A model generated the notes under the pieces. It did no database searches and was not told the origin of the DNA. It worked only from the letters and a program-made list of their open reading frames with translations. Shown here piece after piece: positions 7,886 through 16,454 of a stretch of DNA of 64,000 bases (position 1 is its first letter; every line of letters starts with the position of its first letter). The stretch is from Devosia sp. 2618 (lineage in GTDB: Bacteria > Pseudomonadota > Alphaproteobacteria > Rhizobiales > Devosiaceae): assembly GCF_040546815.1 (NCBI RefSeq), contig NZ_JBEPOO010000001.1, positions 3,348,001 to 3,412,000 on the forward strand, written 5' to 3'. The position numbers were made by a program, and so were the translations under genes.

Positions 7886-8833
7886 ATGATGATGCGGAGT
7901 AGGCTTGTATTGGACACACGTTTCTGGCTCGGCAAATCGGCTCGGACGCTGATCACCCTGTGGATCGTGGTGACCTTTGCGTTCATCGTTCTGCGCACCT
8001 CGGGCGATCCCGTGGTGGCGCTGCTCAGCCCCGATGCCCGCCCCGATGAGATCGCTCAATTCCGCGCCCGCTGGCAGCTCGACCGTTCCCTGCCCGAGCA
8101 GTATCTGGCCTATTTCAGCAATCTGCTGGCCGGCAATTTCGGCAACTCCTATCACGACGGCCGCCCCGTTCTGGCGATCATCGCAGAGCGCCTGCCCAAT
8201 ACGCTGCTGCTGGGTGGCTTTGCCTATCTGGTTGCGCTTCTGCTCGGCATTCCGGCCGGCATTCTCGCGGCGCTCAAGCGCGGCACGGCGGTTGATCGCG
8301 GGGTGATGACGCTGGCCGTGTTCGGCTTTGCGCTGCCCAATTTCTTTCTGGGCATTCTGATGATCCTGCTGTTCTCGCTCAACCTGCGCTGGTTGCCGAG
8401 TTCGGGTATGGGGACGTTCCTCCATCTGATCATGCCGAGCGTGACGCTGGGTGTTTATGTCGCCGGTACGCTGGCGCGGTTTACCCGCTCTGCCATGCTC
8501 GATGTGCTGGACCGCCCCTATATGCGCACCGCTGCGGCTAAAGGCGTCCCTGCCCTGCAGCGCATTTTGCTGCATGCTCTGCCCAATGCCGCCATTCCGA
8601 TCATCACCGTGCTGGGCCTCAATCTGGGTGCACTGGTGGGCGGCGCCGTGGTGGTGGAAACCGTCTTTGGCTGGCCCGGCATCGGGCGCCTGCTGGTCAC
8701 CGCCGTCGCCTCGCGTGATCTGGCGTTGGTGCAGGCTCTGGTTCTGATGCTCGCCGCTTTCATGATTATCGCCAACCTCCTGGTCGACCTTGCCTATGGC
8801 CTGATCGACCCGCGTATCCGGACCCGCAAATGA
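7886..8833 (+). CDS. Peptide/opine-type ABC transporter permease (DppB-like)
   Basis: This 315-residue permease has a first membrane helix near residues 15-35, a periplasmic loop with LDRSLPEQYLAYFSNLLAGN, and then about five further helices (BPD_transp_1). The EAA loop reads YMRTAAAKGVPALQRILLHA (about residues 212-231). The layout is that of DppB/OppB family proteins. Three ATG codons lie in tandem at 7886; a TTG at 7910, about 10 bp after a GGAG, is another possible start. It overlaps the second permease by 4 bp. It should form the importer channel for a short peptide or amide, probably induced through lux-box-like dyad B. Confidence 0.9.
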   Translation: MMMRSRLVLDTRFWLGKSARTLITLWIVVTFAFIVLRTSGDPVVALLSPDARPDEIAQFRARWQLDRSLPEQYLAYFSNLLAGNFGNSYHDGRPVLAIIAERLPNTLLLGGFAYLVALLLGIPAGILAALKRGTAVDRGVMTLAVFGFALPNFFLGILMILLFSLNLRWLPSSGMGTFLHLIMPSVTLGVYVAGTLARFTRSAMLDVLDRPYMRTAAAKGVPALQRILLHALPNAAIPIITVLGLNLGALVGGAVVVETVFGWPGIGRLLVTAVASRDLALVQALVLMLAAFMIIANLLVDLAYGLIDPRIRTRK

Positions 8834-9675
8834 CCCGCATCCGCGCCCTGCCTCCGCTGGTTCTCATCGCTCTGGTTTTCATCGCGCTTGCGGTGCTGTT
8901 TGCCTCGTTTGGCAGCCTGATCGCGCAGCATCCGGCCAGCCAGCAGAACCTGTTCTCTCGCATGCAGCCGCCGCTTGGTTTTGGCGGCACCACCGAATTC
9001 CTGCTCGGCACCGACCGGTTGGGTCGAGACCTTGTGGCCCGCCTCGCCGATGGCCTGCGTATTTCGCTGGTCGTGGCGGTCACCGGCACTGTGCTGGGCG
9101 CCTTGCTGGGCTGCACGCTCGGCTTTATCGCCGCCCACTTCCGTGGCTGGGTTGATGAATTCGTCATGATGCTGGTCGACGTGCAGGCGTCGCTGCCCTT
9201 CATCCTGATCGCGCTGACGCTGCTGGCCTTCTTTGGAAACTCCTTCTTCCTCTTTGTCATGCTGATGACGCTCTATGGCTGGGAAAGCTATGCGCGACTG
9301 GCGCGCGGCGTGGTGTTGTCCGCAACGAGCCAGCCCTATGCCGAAGCTGTCACCACGCTCGGCGCGACACCGTTGCGGCTCTATCTGCGCCATATCCTGC
9401 CAAACGTGGCGAGCGTGCTGATCGTGCAGGTCACGCTCAACTTCCCGCAGATCATTCTGCTCGAATCCGCGCTCAGCTTCCTCGGCCTCGGCATCCAGCC
9501 GCCGCTGACCAGTCTTGGCCAGATCATGGGCGATGGCCGCGATTATCTCTCGACCGCATGGTGGATCTCGGTCGTGCCCGGCAGCATCATTTTCCTGCTG
9601 ACGCTGGCAATGAGCATCCTCGGCGACTGGCTCCGCGACCGGCTCGATCCGTCGCTCAGCCGCGCTGCCTTCTAG
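8830..9675 (+). CDS. Peptide/opine-type ABC transporter permease (DppC-like)
   Basis: This 281-residue partner permease has an N-terminal helix (about residues 10-30), the DppC-type motif LLGTDRLGRDLVARLADGLR (about residues 57-76) and five more helices. The EAA loop contains PYAEAVTTLGATPLRLYLRH. It overlaps the DppB-like gene by ATGA, so the two subunits are translationally coupled and should form the heterodimeric channel. The binding-protein gene follows after 29 bp. Confidence 0.9.
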   Translation: MTRIRALPPLVLIALVFIALAVLFASFGSLIAQHPASQQNLFSRMQPPLGFGGTTEFLLGTDRLGRDLVARLADGLRISLVVAVTGTVLGALLGCTLGFIAAHFRGWVDEFVMMLVDVQASLPFILIALTLLAFFGNSFFLFVMLMTLYGWESYARLARGVVLSATSQPYAEAVTTLGATPLRLYLRHILPNVASVLIVQVTLNFPQIILLESALSFLGLGIQPPLTSLGQIMGDGRDYLSTAWWISVVPGSIIFLLTLAMSILGDWLRDRLDPSLSRAAF

Positions 9676-9704
9676 ATTTTACGTATCAACCTCGGGGCTT
9701 CAAA

Positions 9705-11276
9705 ATGAAGAGACGTGACTTTGGTAAACTGGGATTGGCCGCCGGCGCCTTGGCGCTGGTTGGCCCACGCATCGCCTTCGCTCAGGGCGAGCGTCCTGCC
9801 CTGCGCATCGCCGTGGAATCCCTCTGGCAGAACATTGCGCCGATCAACGGCATCTCCAATGCCAGCATCCGCATCTTCCCCAATATCTATGACCGTCTGG
9901 TCGAGATCGACTATCTCAACGACCCAAGCGGGCAGACCCTGATCCCGCGCCTTGCCACCGCCTGGGAGCGCAATGGCACAGTGTGGACCATCACGCTGCG
10001 CGACGGCGTCAAGTTCCACAATGGCGAGACCATGACCGCCGATGACGTGGCCTTCACGCTGTCGTCCGAGCGCCTCTGGGGCGAAACGCCTTTCGAGCCA
10101 CGTGGCAAGACCTATGCGGCCGGGTTCACCCGCGTCGAGGCCACCGGCCCGCTGACCGTCGAGATCGAAACCGCCATCGAGGACATCAACATTCCGGGCA
10201 AGCTTTCGGGCTTTATCGGCTATGTCGTGCCCAAGGCCTACTATCTCGAAGTGGGCGTCGATGGTTTCGGCCAGGCGCCAATCGGCACCGGCCCCTATTC
10301 GATGCGCAGCTATCGCGGTAATGAAGCGGCCATTCTCGACAGCTTCGACGAGCATTGGGACGCGCCACCGCCAGCCAGTTCGCTGACCTTCCAGCTGGTG
10401 CCTGAATATGCCGGTCGTCTGGCCGGTCTTGCCACCGGTGAGTTCGATTTCATCACCTCGGTGCCGACCGATCAGGAAGGCCAGATCGAGGGCATGTCCG
10501 ATGTCGAGATGGTCCGCCAGACCGTCAACAACTACACCGCCGTGCTGTTCAACACGCGCAACGATCCAGAGGGCAATCCACTGGTCGATGAGAACCTGCG
10601 CTATGCGATGATCCAGGCCGTCGATATGCCGACCATCGTTTCGGCGCTGTTCGGCGACAAGACCTTCTTCCCGGCCGTGCCATTCAACTTCCCCGAATAT
10701 GGCCGCTACTACGATCCAGACGCCAAGCCGCGCCTGCCCTATGATCCAGAAGCCGCACGGGCTCTGGTGGCCAAGAGCGGCTATAAGGGTCAGACCCTGA
10801 TCTGGCACATCACGCGCAATTTCTGGACCAATTACGACGCGGCTGCCGAGATCATGGTGGAGATGTGGCGCGAGGTCGGGATCAATGTCGAGGCGCAGTT
10901 CCTCGACAATTTCCAGCTCGCCTATGAGCGTCCGTTCCACCTGCTTGCTGTGTCCGGCGGCACCAGCTTTATCCCCGGCGACCCCTACCAGCCGCTGTGG
11001 CTGGACTGGAGCGCCACCGGCGTCATCTCGTCGGCTGCGTGGAAGACCTGGGAGCCAACACCGGAATTCCTCGAACTGGGCGCCGCCTATTCGGCTGCAA
11101 CCGATCTCGATGAACGCAAGGCCTTGTTTGAAAAGCTCTCTGCCGAATGGCAGCGCGTTTCGCCCGGCCAGTATCTGTGGAAGTCGCTAGCCAACTGGGC
11201 GCATCGCGACACCCTGAAGTGGCAGCCGGTTCCCGAGTTCGAGATGCGTCTGCATAGCGGCTACCTCACTCTCTGA
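9705..11276 (+). CDS. ABC transporter substrate-binding protein, family 5 (DppA/OppA-like)
   Basis: This 523-residue periplasmic binding protein has the SBP_bac_5 fold. It starts with a Tat-type signal (RRDFGKLGLAAGALALVG; cleavage likely after IAFAQG), so it is probably exported folded. Family features include WTITLRDGVKFHNGETMTAD (about residues 88-107) and GTGPYSM. The ATG at 9705 is chosen because the twin-arginine signal begins there, although the frame is open further upstream inside the permease gene. It would capture the ligand for the importer. In the PipR system the equivalent importer is needed for signal uptake, which makes this a candidate receptor for a plant-derived amide or peptide. 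Confidence 0.9.
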   Translation: MKRRDFGKLGLAAGALALVGPRIAFAQGERPALRIAVESLWQNIAPINGISNASIRIFPNIYDRLVEIDYLNDPSGQTLIPRLATAWERNGTVWTITLRDGVKFHNGETMTADDVAFTLSSERLWGETPFEPRGKTYAAGFTRVEATGPLTVEIETAIEDINIPGKLSGFIGYVVPKAYYLEVGVDGFGQAPIGTGPYSMRSYRGNEAAILDSFDEHWDAPPPASSLTFQLVPEYAGRLAGLATGEFDFITSVPTDQEGQIEGMSDVEMVRQTVNNYTAVLFNTRNDPEGNPLVDENLRYAMIQAVDMPTIVSALFGDKTFFPAVPFNFPEYGRYYDPDAKPRLPYDPEAARALVAKSGYKGQTLIWHITRNFWTNYDAAAEIMVEMWREVGINVEAQFLDNFQLAYERPFHLLAVSGGTSFIPGDPYQPLWLDWSATGVISSAAWKTWEPTPEFLELGAAYSAATDLDERKALFEKLSAEWQRVSPGQYLWKSLANWAHRDTLKWQPVPEFEMRLHSGYLTL

Positions 11277-11282
11277 CACCAA

Positions 11283-11310
11283 GGCCCGGCGCACCGCGCC
11301 GGGCCATTTT
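11283..11310 (+). terminator. Hairpin between binding-protein and ATPase genes
   Basis: A perfect 10-bp stem, GGCCCGGCGC and GCGCCGGGCC with an ACC loop, is followed by ATTTT. It sits just after the binding-protein stop and before the ATPase ribosome-binding site. It probably stabilises or partly terminates the mRNA so that more binding protein than ATPase is made. Confidence 0.75.
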
Positions 11311-11320
11311 GGAGCCCCCG

Positions 11321-12901
11321 ATGACCCTTTCACCCGCGCTGCTCGAAATCGATGGACTGACCGTCGCCCTGCCTCAGGCGGCCGATCGGGAAGAGGCCGT
11401 CAGCGATATTTCGCTGTCGGTGCGGGGCGGCGAAACGCTGTGCATCGTCGGGGAATCGGGCTCGGGCAAATCGGTGATGTCGCTGGCCGCCATGGGTCTG
11501 TTGCCGCGCGGCCTCAACGTGACCAAGGGTCGTATCCTTTTTGAAGGCCAGGATCTTCTGGCCATCTCGCCGCGTCAGCGACGCGCTATTGCCGGCCACC
11601 GCATCGCGATGATCTTTCAGGAGCCGGTGGCCTCGCTGAACCCGCTCTATCGGGTCGGCGACCAGGTGGCCGAAGTGCTGCGCCTCCATACCAAGCTCAG
11701 CCGCGCCGACATCCGCAAGCGGGTGCTGGAACTGTTCGGCGAAGTGCTGCTGCCCGATCCGACGCAGCTCTATCGCTCCTACCCGCACCAGTTGTCGGGC
11801 GGCCAATGCCAGCGCGTGATGATCGCCATGGCGCTATCGCTTGAGCCCGCCGTGCTGATCGCCGACGAGCCGACGACGGCGCTCGATGTGACGACACAAG
11901 CGCAGATCCTCAAGTTGATCCGCGCCCTCAGCCAGCGCCACGGCACCGCCGTCATTTTCATCACCCACGATTTCGGCGTGGTCGAGGAGATCGCCGACAC
12001 CGTCGCGGTGATGCAGCAGGGCCGCCTGATCGAGTTTGGCACCAAGGCGGAAATCCTCGCTGCGCCCAAAGCCGACTATACGCGCCAATTGCTGGCCGCC
12101 GTACCGCGCCTTGAACCCCGCGCCGCCCGTCCGAACAATGCAGCACCGGTGCTGGAAGCCCGACATCTGCAAAAGACCTATCCGTCAACCCGCACCTTCA
12201 AGGCGCTGGACGATGTGAGCCTCACCATCCGCCGTGGCGAGACCGTCGGCCTTGCCGGCGAATCCGGGTCGGGCAAATCGACCTTCGCCCGCGCCGTCAT
12301 CCGTCTCACCGGCGTCAATGGCGGCGATGTCTCGATCTCGGGGCGCGACTTCATCGACCAGCGTGGCGCAGCACTTCGCCGGGCCCGACGCGATGTGCAG
12401 ATCGTTTTCCAGGACCCGTTCAGCGCCCTCGACCCGCGCCAGGCAGTTGGCGATGCGATTGCCGAAGGGCCAATCGTGCATGGTATGCGCCCGCAAGCCG
12501 CCCGCGACCGTGCGGCTGAACTGATCGAAGCCGTGGGGCTCAAGCCCGGCGCGCTCGACCGCTATCCGCATGAGTTTTCCGGCGGCCAGCGCCAGCGCAT
12601 CTGCATCGCCCGCGCACTGGCGCTCGAGCCTGACCTGCTGATCGCCGACGAGGCGCTGTCGGCGCTCGATGTCACCATGCAGGCGCAGGTGGTCAAACTC
12701 CTCGATGACATCCAGCAAAAGCTCGGCTTTGCCATGCTGTTCATCACCCACGACCTGCGCGTCGCCAGCGCCATTTGCGACCGCATCTGCATCATGCGCC
12801 ATGGCCGCATCGTCGAAGAGGCCGAACCCAAGGAGCTGTTCGCCAACCCGACCCACGCCTATACGCGCGAACTGATCGCAGCCGTTCCCGGACGCGGATA
12901 G
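11321..12901 (+). CDS. Fused dual ABC ATPase for peptide import (DppD-DppF type)
   Basis: This 526-residue protein joins two complete nucleotide-binding domains. The first has GESGSGKSV, LSGGQCQRV and IADEPTTALDVT (about residues 42-195). The second has GESGSGKST, FSGGQRQRI and IADEALSALDVT (about residues 305-455), where the Walker B catalytic Glu is kept but the usual Pro is Ala. Single-chain DppDF ATPases are common in alphaproteobacterial opine and glutathione importers. The ATG at 11321 follows GGAG by 6 bp and is preferred over a TTG at 11309, which lies within the hairpin tail. It completes the importer begun at 7886. Confidence 0.92.
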   Translation: MTLSPALLEIDGLTVALPQAADREEAVSDISLSVRGGETLCIVGESGSGKSVMSLAAMGLLPRGLNVTKGRILFEGQDLLAISPRQRRAIAGHRIAMIFQEPVASLNPLYRVGDQVAEVLRLHTKLSRADIRKRVLELFGEVLLPDPTQLYRSYPHQLSGGQCQRVMIAMALSLEPAVLIADEPTTALDVTTQAQILKLIRALSQRHGTAVIFITHDFGVVEEIADTVAVMQQGRLIEFGTKAEILAAPKADYTRQLLAAVPRLEPRAARPNNAAPVLEARHLQKTYPSTRTFKALDDVSLTIRRGETVGLAGESGSGKSTFARAVIRLTGVNGGDVSISGRDFIDQRGAALRRARRDVQIVFQDPFSALDPRQAVGDAIAEGPIVHGMRPQAARDRAAELIEAVGLKPGALDRYPHEFSGGQRQRICIARALALEPDLLIADEALSALDVTMQAQVVKLLDDIQQKLGFAMLFITHDLRVASAICDRICIMRHGRIVEEAEPKELFANPTHAYTRELIAAVPGRG

Positions 12902-12911
12902 CCACAAGAAA

Positions 12912-12936
12912 AACAGCCGGCGCGAGGCCGACTGTT
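12912..12936. terminator. Hairpin between convergent operons
   Basis: AACAGCCGGC and GCCGACTGTT form a 10-bp stem with one mismatch and a 5-bp loop, between the stop of the fused ATPase gene and the stop of the opposing sugar-binding-protein gene. It can serve both directions; the T-runs are poor. Confidence 0.55.
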
Positions 12937-12963
12937 CTCTCACTCGCAAATCGAGTTAAGCGC

Positions 12964-13920
12964 TTAGAACACGCTGTCTGCGTTGATGAAGCGGACGACG
13001 TTTTCATTGGTGATGATTGGCGATGGCAGGGCGGTATCCTTGGGAGCCGAAGCGCCGGCGAGGATGGCCATGAGGCGGTTGAAACCAGCGCGGCCGATCT
13101 GGTCGGCGCTGTTGAGGCCGGTAGCGCCGAAATTGCTGCCGTCGCGAGCGATTTCAGCAAGAGCGCCGGCTTCACCATCCACCGAGGCGATGAAGATGCT
13201 GTCAGCAAGACCGGCATCGGCGATAGCCTTCTGCGCGCCGAGGCACATGGAGTCGTTCTCGCAGAACACGGCCGAGATATCGGTTTCCTTGGACAGCATG
13301 TCTTCCATCTGGCGGAAGCCGCCATCGGCGCTCCAGTCGCCCCAGCCGGGTGCGACCACGGCGGTCAGCTTGGCATCGGCCAGCTTGGCGCTGACGCCAT
13401 CGGTACGGTTGGAGCCAATGGTATTGTCGGCCGGACCGCCACGGATGATGACGACCTTGCCGGCGCCACCGAGACGATCAACGATATAGTCGCCAATGCC
13501 TTCGCCGATGGCGCGGTTATCGGGACCAACCCAGCTGGTGTAGTCGCCGCCCTTGAGCAGGCGATCGACCATGACCACTGGCACGCCGGCATCGGCAATG
13601 GCTTCAAGCGCGGCAGGCGCGGCTTCAATGAAAGCGCCGGAAACGATCAGGCCTTTGACGCCCTGGTTTAGCAGATCTTCGACGTCCGACGTAAGCTTGG
13701 CGACGTCGCCATCGGCGTCGGTCGAAAGCAGGCGGATGTTGGAATAGGTCTTGGCTTCATCCTTGACCGCCGCATCCATGCCCACGAAATAGGCGCAGCA
13801 CAGCGACAGATTGACCACGCCAATCTTGATCTCTTCCTGCGCGCGCAGGGCGCCAGATCCAAGCATGGCGGTTGCGAAGACTGCTGCCCCCAGCAGATTC
13901 CGTGTCGTCTTGGTATTCAT
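12964..13920 (-). CDS. Ribose-type sugar ABC transporter substrate-binding protein
   Basis: This 318-residue periplasmic protein of the RbsB-like family (Peripla_BP_4) has a signal peptide ending near LRAQEE (about residue 29). Typical features are GVKGLIVSGAFIEAAPAALE, GVPVVMVDR and CENDSMCLGAQKA (about residues 218-230). An unusual CCAYF in the first strand replaces the Phe/Ala residues common there. AGGGAGAAG lies just before the ATG. It is the last gene of an ALDH-ATPase-permease-binding protein operon. The ligand is probably a monosaccharide or polyol and cannot be named. Confidence 0.88.
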   Translation of the reverse strand: MNTKTTRNLLGAAVFATAMLGSGALRAQEEIKIGVVNLSLCCAYFVGMDAAVKDEAKTYSNIRLLSTDADGDVAKLTSDVEDLLNQGVKGLIVSGAFIEAAPAALEAIADAGVPVVMVDRLLKGGDYTSWVGPDNRAIGEGIGDYIVDRLGGAGKVVIIRGGPADNTIGSNRTDGVSAKLADAKLTAVVAPGWGDWSADGGFRQMEDMLSKETDISAVFCENDSMCLGAQKAIADAGLADSIFIASVDGEAGALAEIARDGSNFGATGLNSADQIGRAGFNRLMAILAGASAPKDTALPSPIITNENVVRFINADSVF

Positions 13921-13976
13921 GGTTCTTCTCCCTTTGGTGCGCGGCCCGTTCTGGGTTCCGCGCGGTTAATGCGCGG

Positions 13977-14936
13977 TCAGGCCTTTTTCCGGCGAGCCAG
14001 CACCGCAACAAGAATGATCATCCCCTTCACCAGCTGCTGGTAGTAGGAGTCGACGTTGAAGAGATTGAGCACGTTGTCGACCACGGCGAGCGCCAGCACC
14101 CCGCCCAGCACGCCGAGCGCCGTACCGCCACCACCGCCGAGCAGGCCGCCGCCGATGACCACCGCCGCGATGGCGTCGAGTTCATAGCCAACCCCGACGC
14201 TGGGCTGGGCAATGCCGAGGCGGCTGGACAGCAGCACACCGGCAACAGCCGCAAACACGCCGCAGAACACATAGGCCAGTGTCAGGTGCTTGCCGACATT
14301 GATGCCGGCGAGACGCACGGCCTCCTTGTTGACGCCCAGCGCATAGGCGGCGCGGCCCGACACGGTGCGTTCGAGGTAAAACCACACCAGCGGCACAGCG
14401 AGGGCAAAGAGGATGAAATTGACCGGCACGGGACCGATGAACGCGCCGCCAAAAAGGGCGCGGAACATCTCGTCGGCCGGATAGCGCGGCGTATCGGCAT
14501 AGACGTAGAGCAGGCCGCGCAGGCTGCCCATGGTGGCAAGCGTGACGATAAACGGCTGCAGGTTGAAGCGCGAAATCAGCGTGCCATTGACCCAGCCCAC
14601 GGCCCCGCCCATCACCAGTGCGATGAGGATGGCCAGCGAAAAATGCATGTCGGCTTGCAGACCCGTCGCCAGCAATCCGGCAAAGGCCAGAACCGAGCCG
14701 ACAGAGAGATCAATGCCGCCGGTGCGGATCACCATCAGCATGCCAAGGCTGAGGAAACCATTGGTGACGATCTGGCGCGAGACATTGACGATATTGCGCT
14801 GCGTGAGGAAAGCGTCGGAGGCTATCGAGGCGAAGACGATCAAGGCGATGATCGCCGCTGCAAAGATCAGGTCGGCACGGCTGAAGCGCTGCCAGAAGGC
14901 CGGCTTGTCCGAGAGGGATTGAGTGGCCAGGGTCAA
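13977..14936 (-). CDS. Ribose-type sugar ABC transporter permease (RbsC-like)
   Basis: This 319-residue membrane protein of the BPD_transp_2 family has about nine hydrophobic segments. It contains GGIDLSVGSVLAFAGLLA (about residues 72-89), the hallmark of RbsC/XylH permeases, and GGAVGWVNGTLI. It overlaps the ATPase gene by 4 bp and lies 56 bp before the binding-protein gene. It forms the channel of the sugar importer. Confidence 0.9.
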   Translation of the reverse strand: MTLATQSLSDKPAFWQRFSRADLIFAAAIIALIVFASIASDAFLTQRNIVNVSRQIVTNGFLSLGMLMVIRTGGIDLSVGSVLAFAGLLATGLQADMHFSLAILIALVMGGAVGWVNGTLISRFNLQPFIVTLATMGSLRGLLYVYADTPRYPADEMFRALFGGAFIGPVPVNFILFALAVPLVWFYLERTVSGRAAYALGVNKEAVRLAGINVGKHLTLAYVFCGVFAAVAGVLLSSRLGIAQPSVGVGYELDAIAAVVIGGGLLGGGGGTALGVLGGVLALAVVDNVLNLFNVDSYYQQLVKGMIILVAVLARRKKA

Positions 14937-16453
14937 TGCAGACGCTCCGTCGGGTTGGCCGGAACATCAATCCCGGCGGCATGCATGAATACGGTTTCCA
15001 TTTTGAAATCCTGCGGCGCCAGCTCGGCGACGATGCGCCCCTCGCGCAGCACCAGCAGGCGGTCGGAGAGGCCCAGAACTTCGGGCATTTCCGAGGAAAT
15101 GAGCAGCACGGCAGCGCCGGCGGCGGCCAGATCGGCGATCATCTGGTAGATTTCGACCTTGGTGGCGATATCGACGCCGCGCGTCGGCTCATCAAAGATG
15201 AAGAGCTTGGTGCCGCGCACCAGCAGCCACTTGGCCAGCACGACCTTTTGCTGATTGCCGCCCGACAATTGGCGCACCGGGCGTTCGACGCCCTGGGGGC
15301 GGATCGAGAGCTGGGCGATCTTTTCGTCCACCAGTTGCCGCCGCTCGCGCATGTTGAGCACGCCGAATTGCGAAACGCGCTCGAACGAGGCAAGGCCCGC
15401 ATTGTCGAGCACGCTGGCATCGAGCGCCAGACCATCGCCCTTGCGATCTTCGGTGATGAAGGCCATGCCGTGCCGCACTGCATCTTCGGGAGAGCTGAAC
15501 CGGACGGGCTTGCCATTGAGCGTGATCTGCCCGCTCTGGGCCGGCAGTGCGCCAAAGATCGACTTGGCGATCTCGGTGCGGCCGCTACCGACAAGGCCGA
15601 ACATGCCAAGGATTTCCCCAGCGTGTAGTGTCAGGTTCACATCGGCGAAGTCACCATCGCGGGTGAGGCCAACTACATCGAGCACGGTCGCACCGGGCGT
15701 ACGATTGCGCGGCGGAAAGATTGCTTCGAGCGGGCGACCGACCATGGCTTCGATCAGGCTGTCCTGCGTCAACGCGCCAATCGGCCCAGACATGACGCTC
15801 TGGCCATCCTTGAGTACCACGACATGGTCGGCGATCTCGAAAATCTCTTCGAGGCGGTGCGAAATATAAAGCACCGTCGTGCCCGCCGCCGCCAGCGCCC
15901 GCACCTTGGCAAAGAGCTTGTCGGTTTCCGAGGCCGACAGCACAGCTGTCGGCTCATCGAGGATCAGAATGCGCGGATCGGCGACCAGCGCCTTGGCGAT
16001 TTCAACGATCTGCTGCTGCGCCACGCTGAGTTCGCTGACCAGCGTGCGCGGATTGATCGTCTCAAAACCGAAGCCCGACAACACATGTTGCGCCAGCGCA
16101 TTGGCGGCGGGCCAGTCGACCACAAAACCGAGATGCTGCGGCATGCGGCCAAGCAGCAGATTTTCTGCCACGCTGAGGTGCGGAAGCAGGCTGAGTTCCT
16201 GATAGACGGTGCGGATGCCCAGCGCCATGGCATCGGCGGGACGCGCGATATTGGCCGACACGCCGCCGACGACGATGTCCCCCTCGTCGGGAATGACGGC
16301 GCCCGACAGCATCTTCATCAGTGTCGATTTGCCAGCGCCATTTTCACCGCACAGCGCCAAAACCTGTCCCGCCTCGACGGAAAAGGAAATGTCGCGCACG
16401 GCCTTGTTGCCGTCGTAGCTCTTTGCGATATGGCTGACTTCAAGCCGCGCCAT
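14933..16453 (-). CDS. Ribose-type sugar ABC transporter ATPase (RbsA-like, two domains)
   Basis: This 506-residue tandem ATPase has a first domain with GENGAGKST, LSVAQQQIV and ILDEPTAVL (about residues 35-170). The second has GLVGSGRTE, LSGGNQQKV and IFDEPTRGVD (about residues 285-430). The degenerate second Walker A is normal for RbsA/XylG/MglA proteins. It starts 1 bp after the aldehyde dehydrogenase stop and overlaps the permease start, so all are on one transcript. Confidence 0.92.
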   Translation of the reverse strand: MARLEVSHIAKSYDGNKAVRDISFSVEAGQVLALCGENGAGKSTLMKMLSGAVIPDEGDIVVGGVSANIARPADAMALGIRTVYQELSLLPHLSVAENLLLGRMPQHLGFVVDWPAANALAQHVLSGFGFETINPRTLVSELSVAQQQIVEIAKALVADPRILILDEPTAVLSASETDKLFAKVRALAAAGTTVLYISHRLEEIFEIADHVVVLKDGQSVMSGPIGALTQDSLIEAMVGRPLEAIFPPRNRTPGATVLDVVGLTRDGDFADVNLTLHAGEILGMFGLVGSGRTEIAKSIFGALPAQSGQITLNGKPVRFSSPEDAVRHGMAFITEDRKGDGLALDASVLDNAGLASFERVSQFGVLNMRERRQLVDEKIAQLSIRPQGVERPVRQLSGGNQQKVVLAKWLLVRGTKLFIFDEPTRGVDIATKVEIYQMIADLAAAGAAVLLISSEMPEVLGLSDRLLVLREGRIVAELAPQDFKMETVFMHAAGIDVPANPTERLH

Positions 16454-16454
16454 C

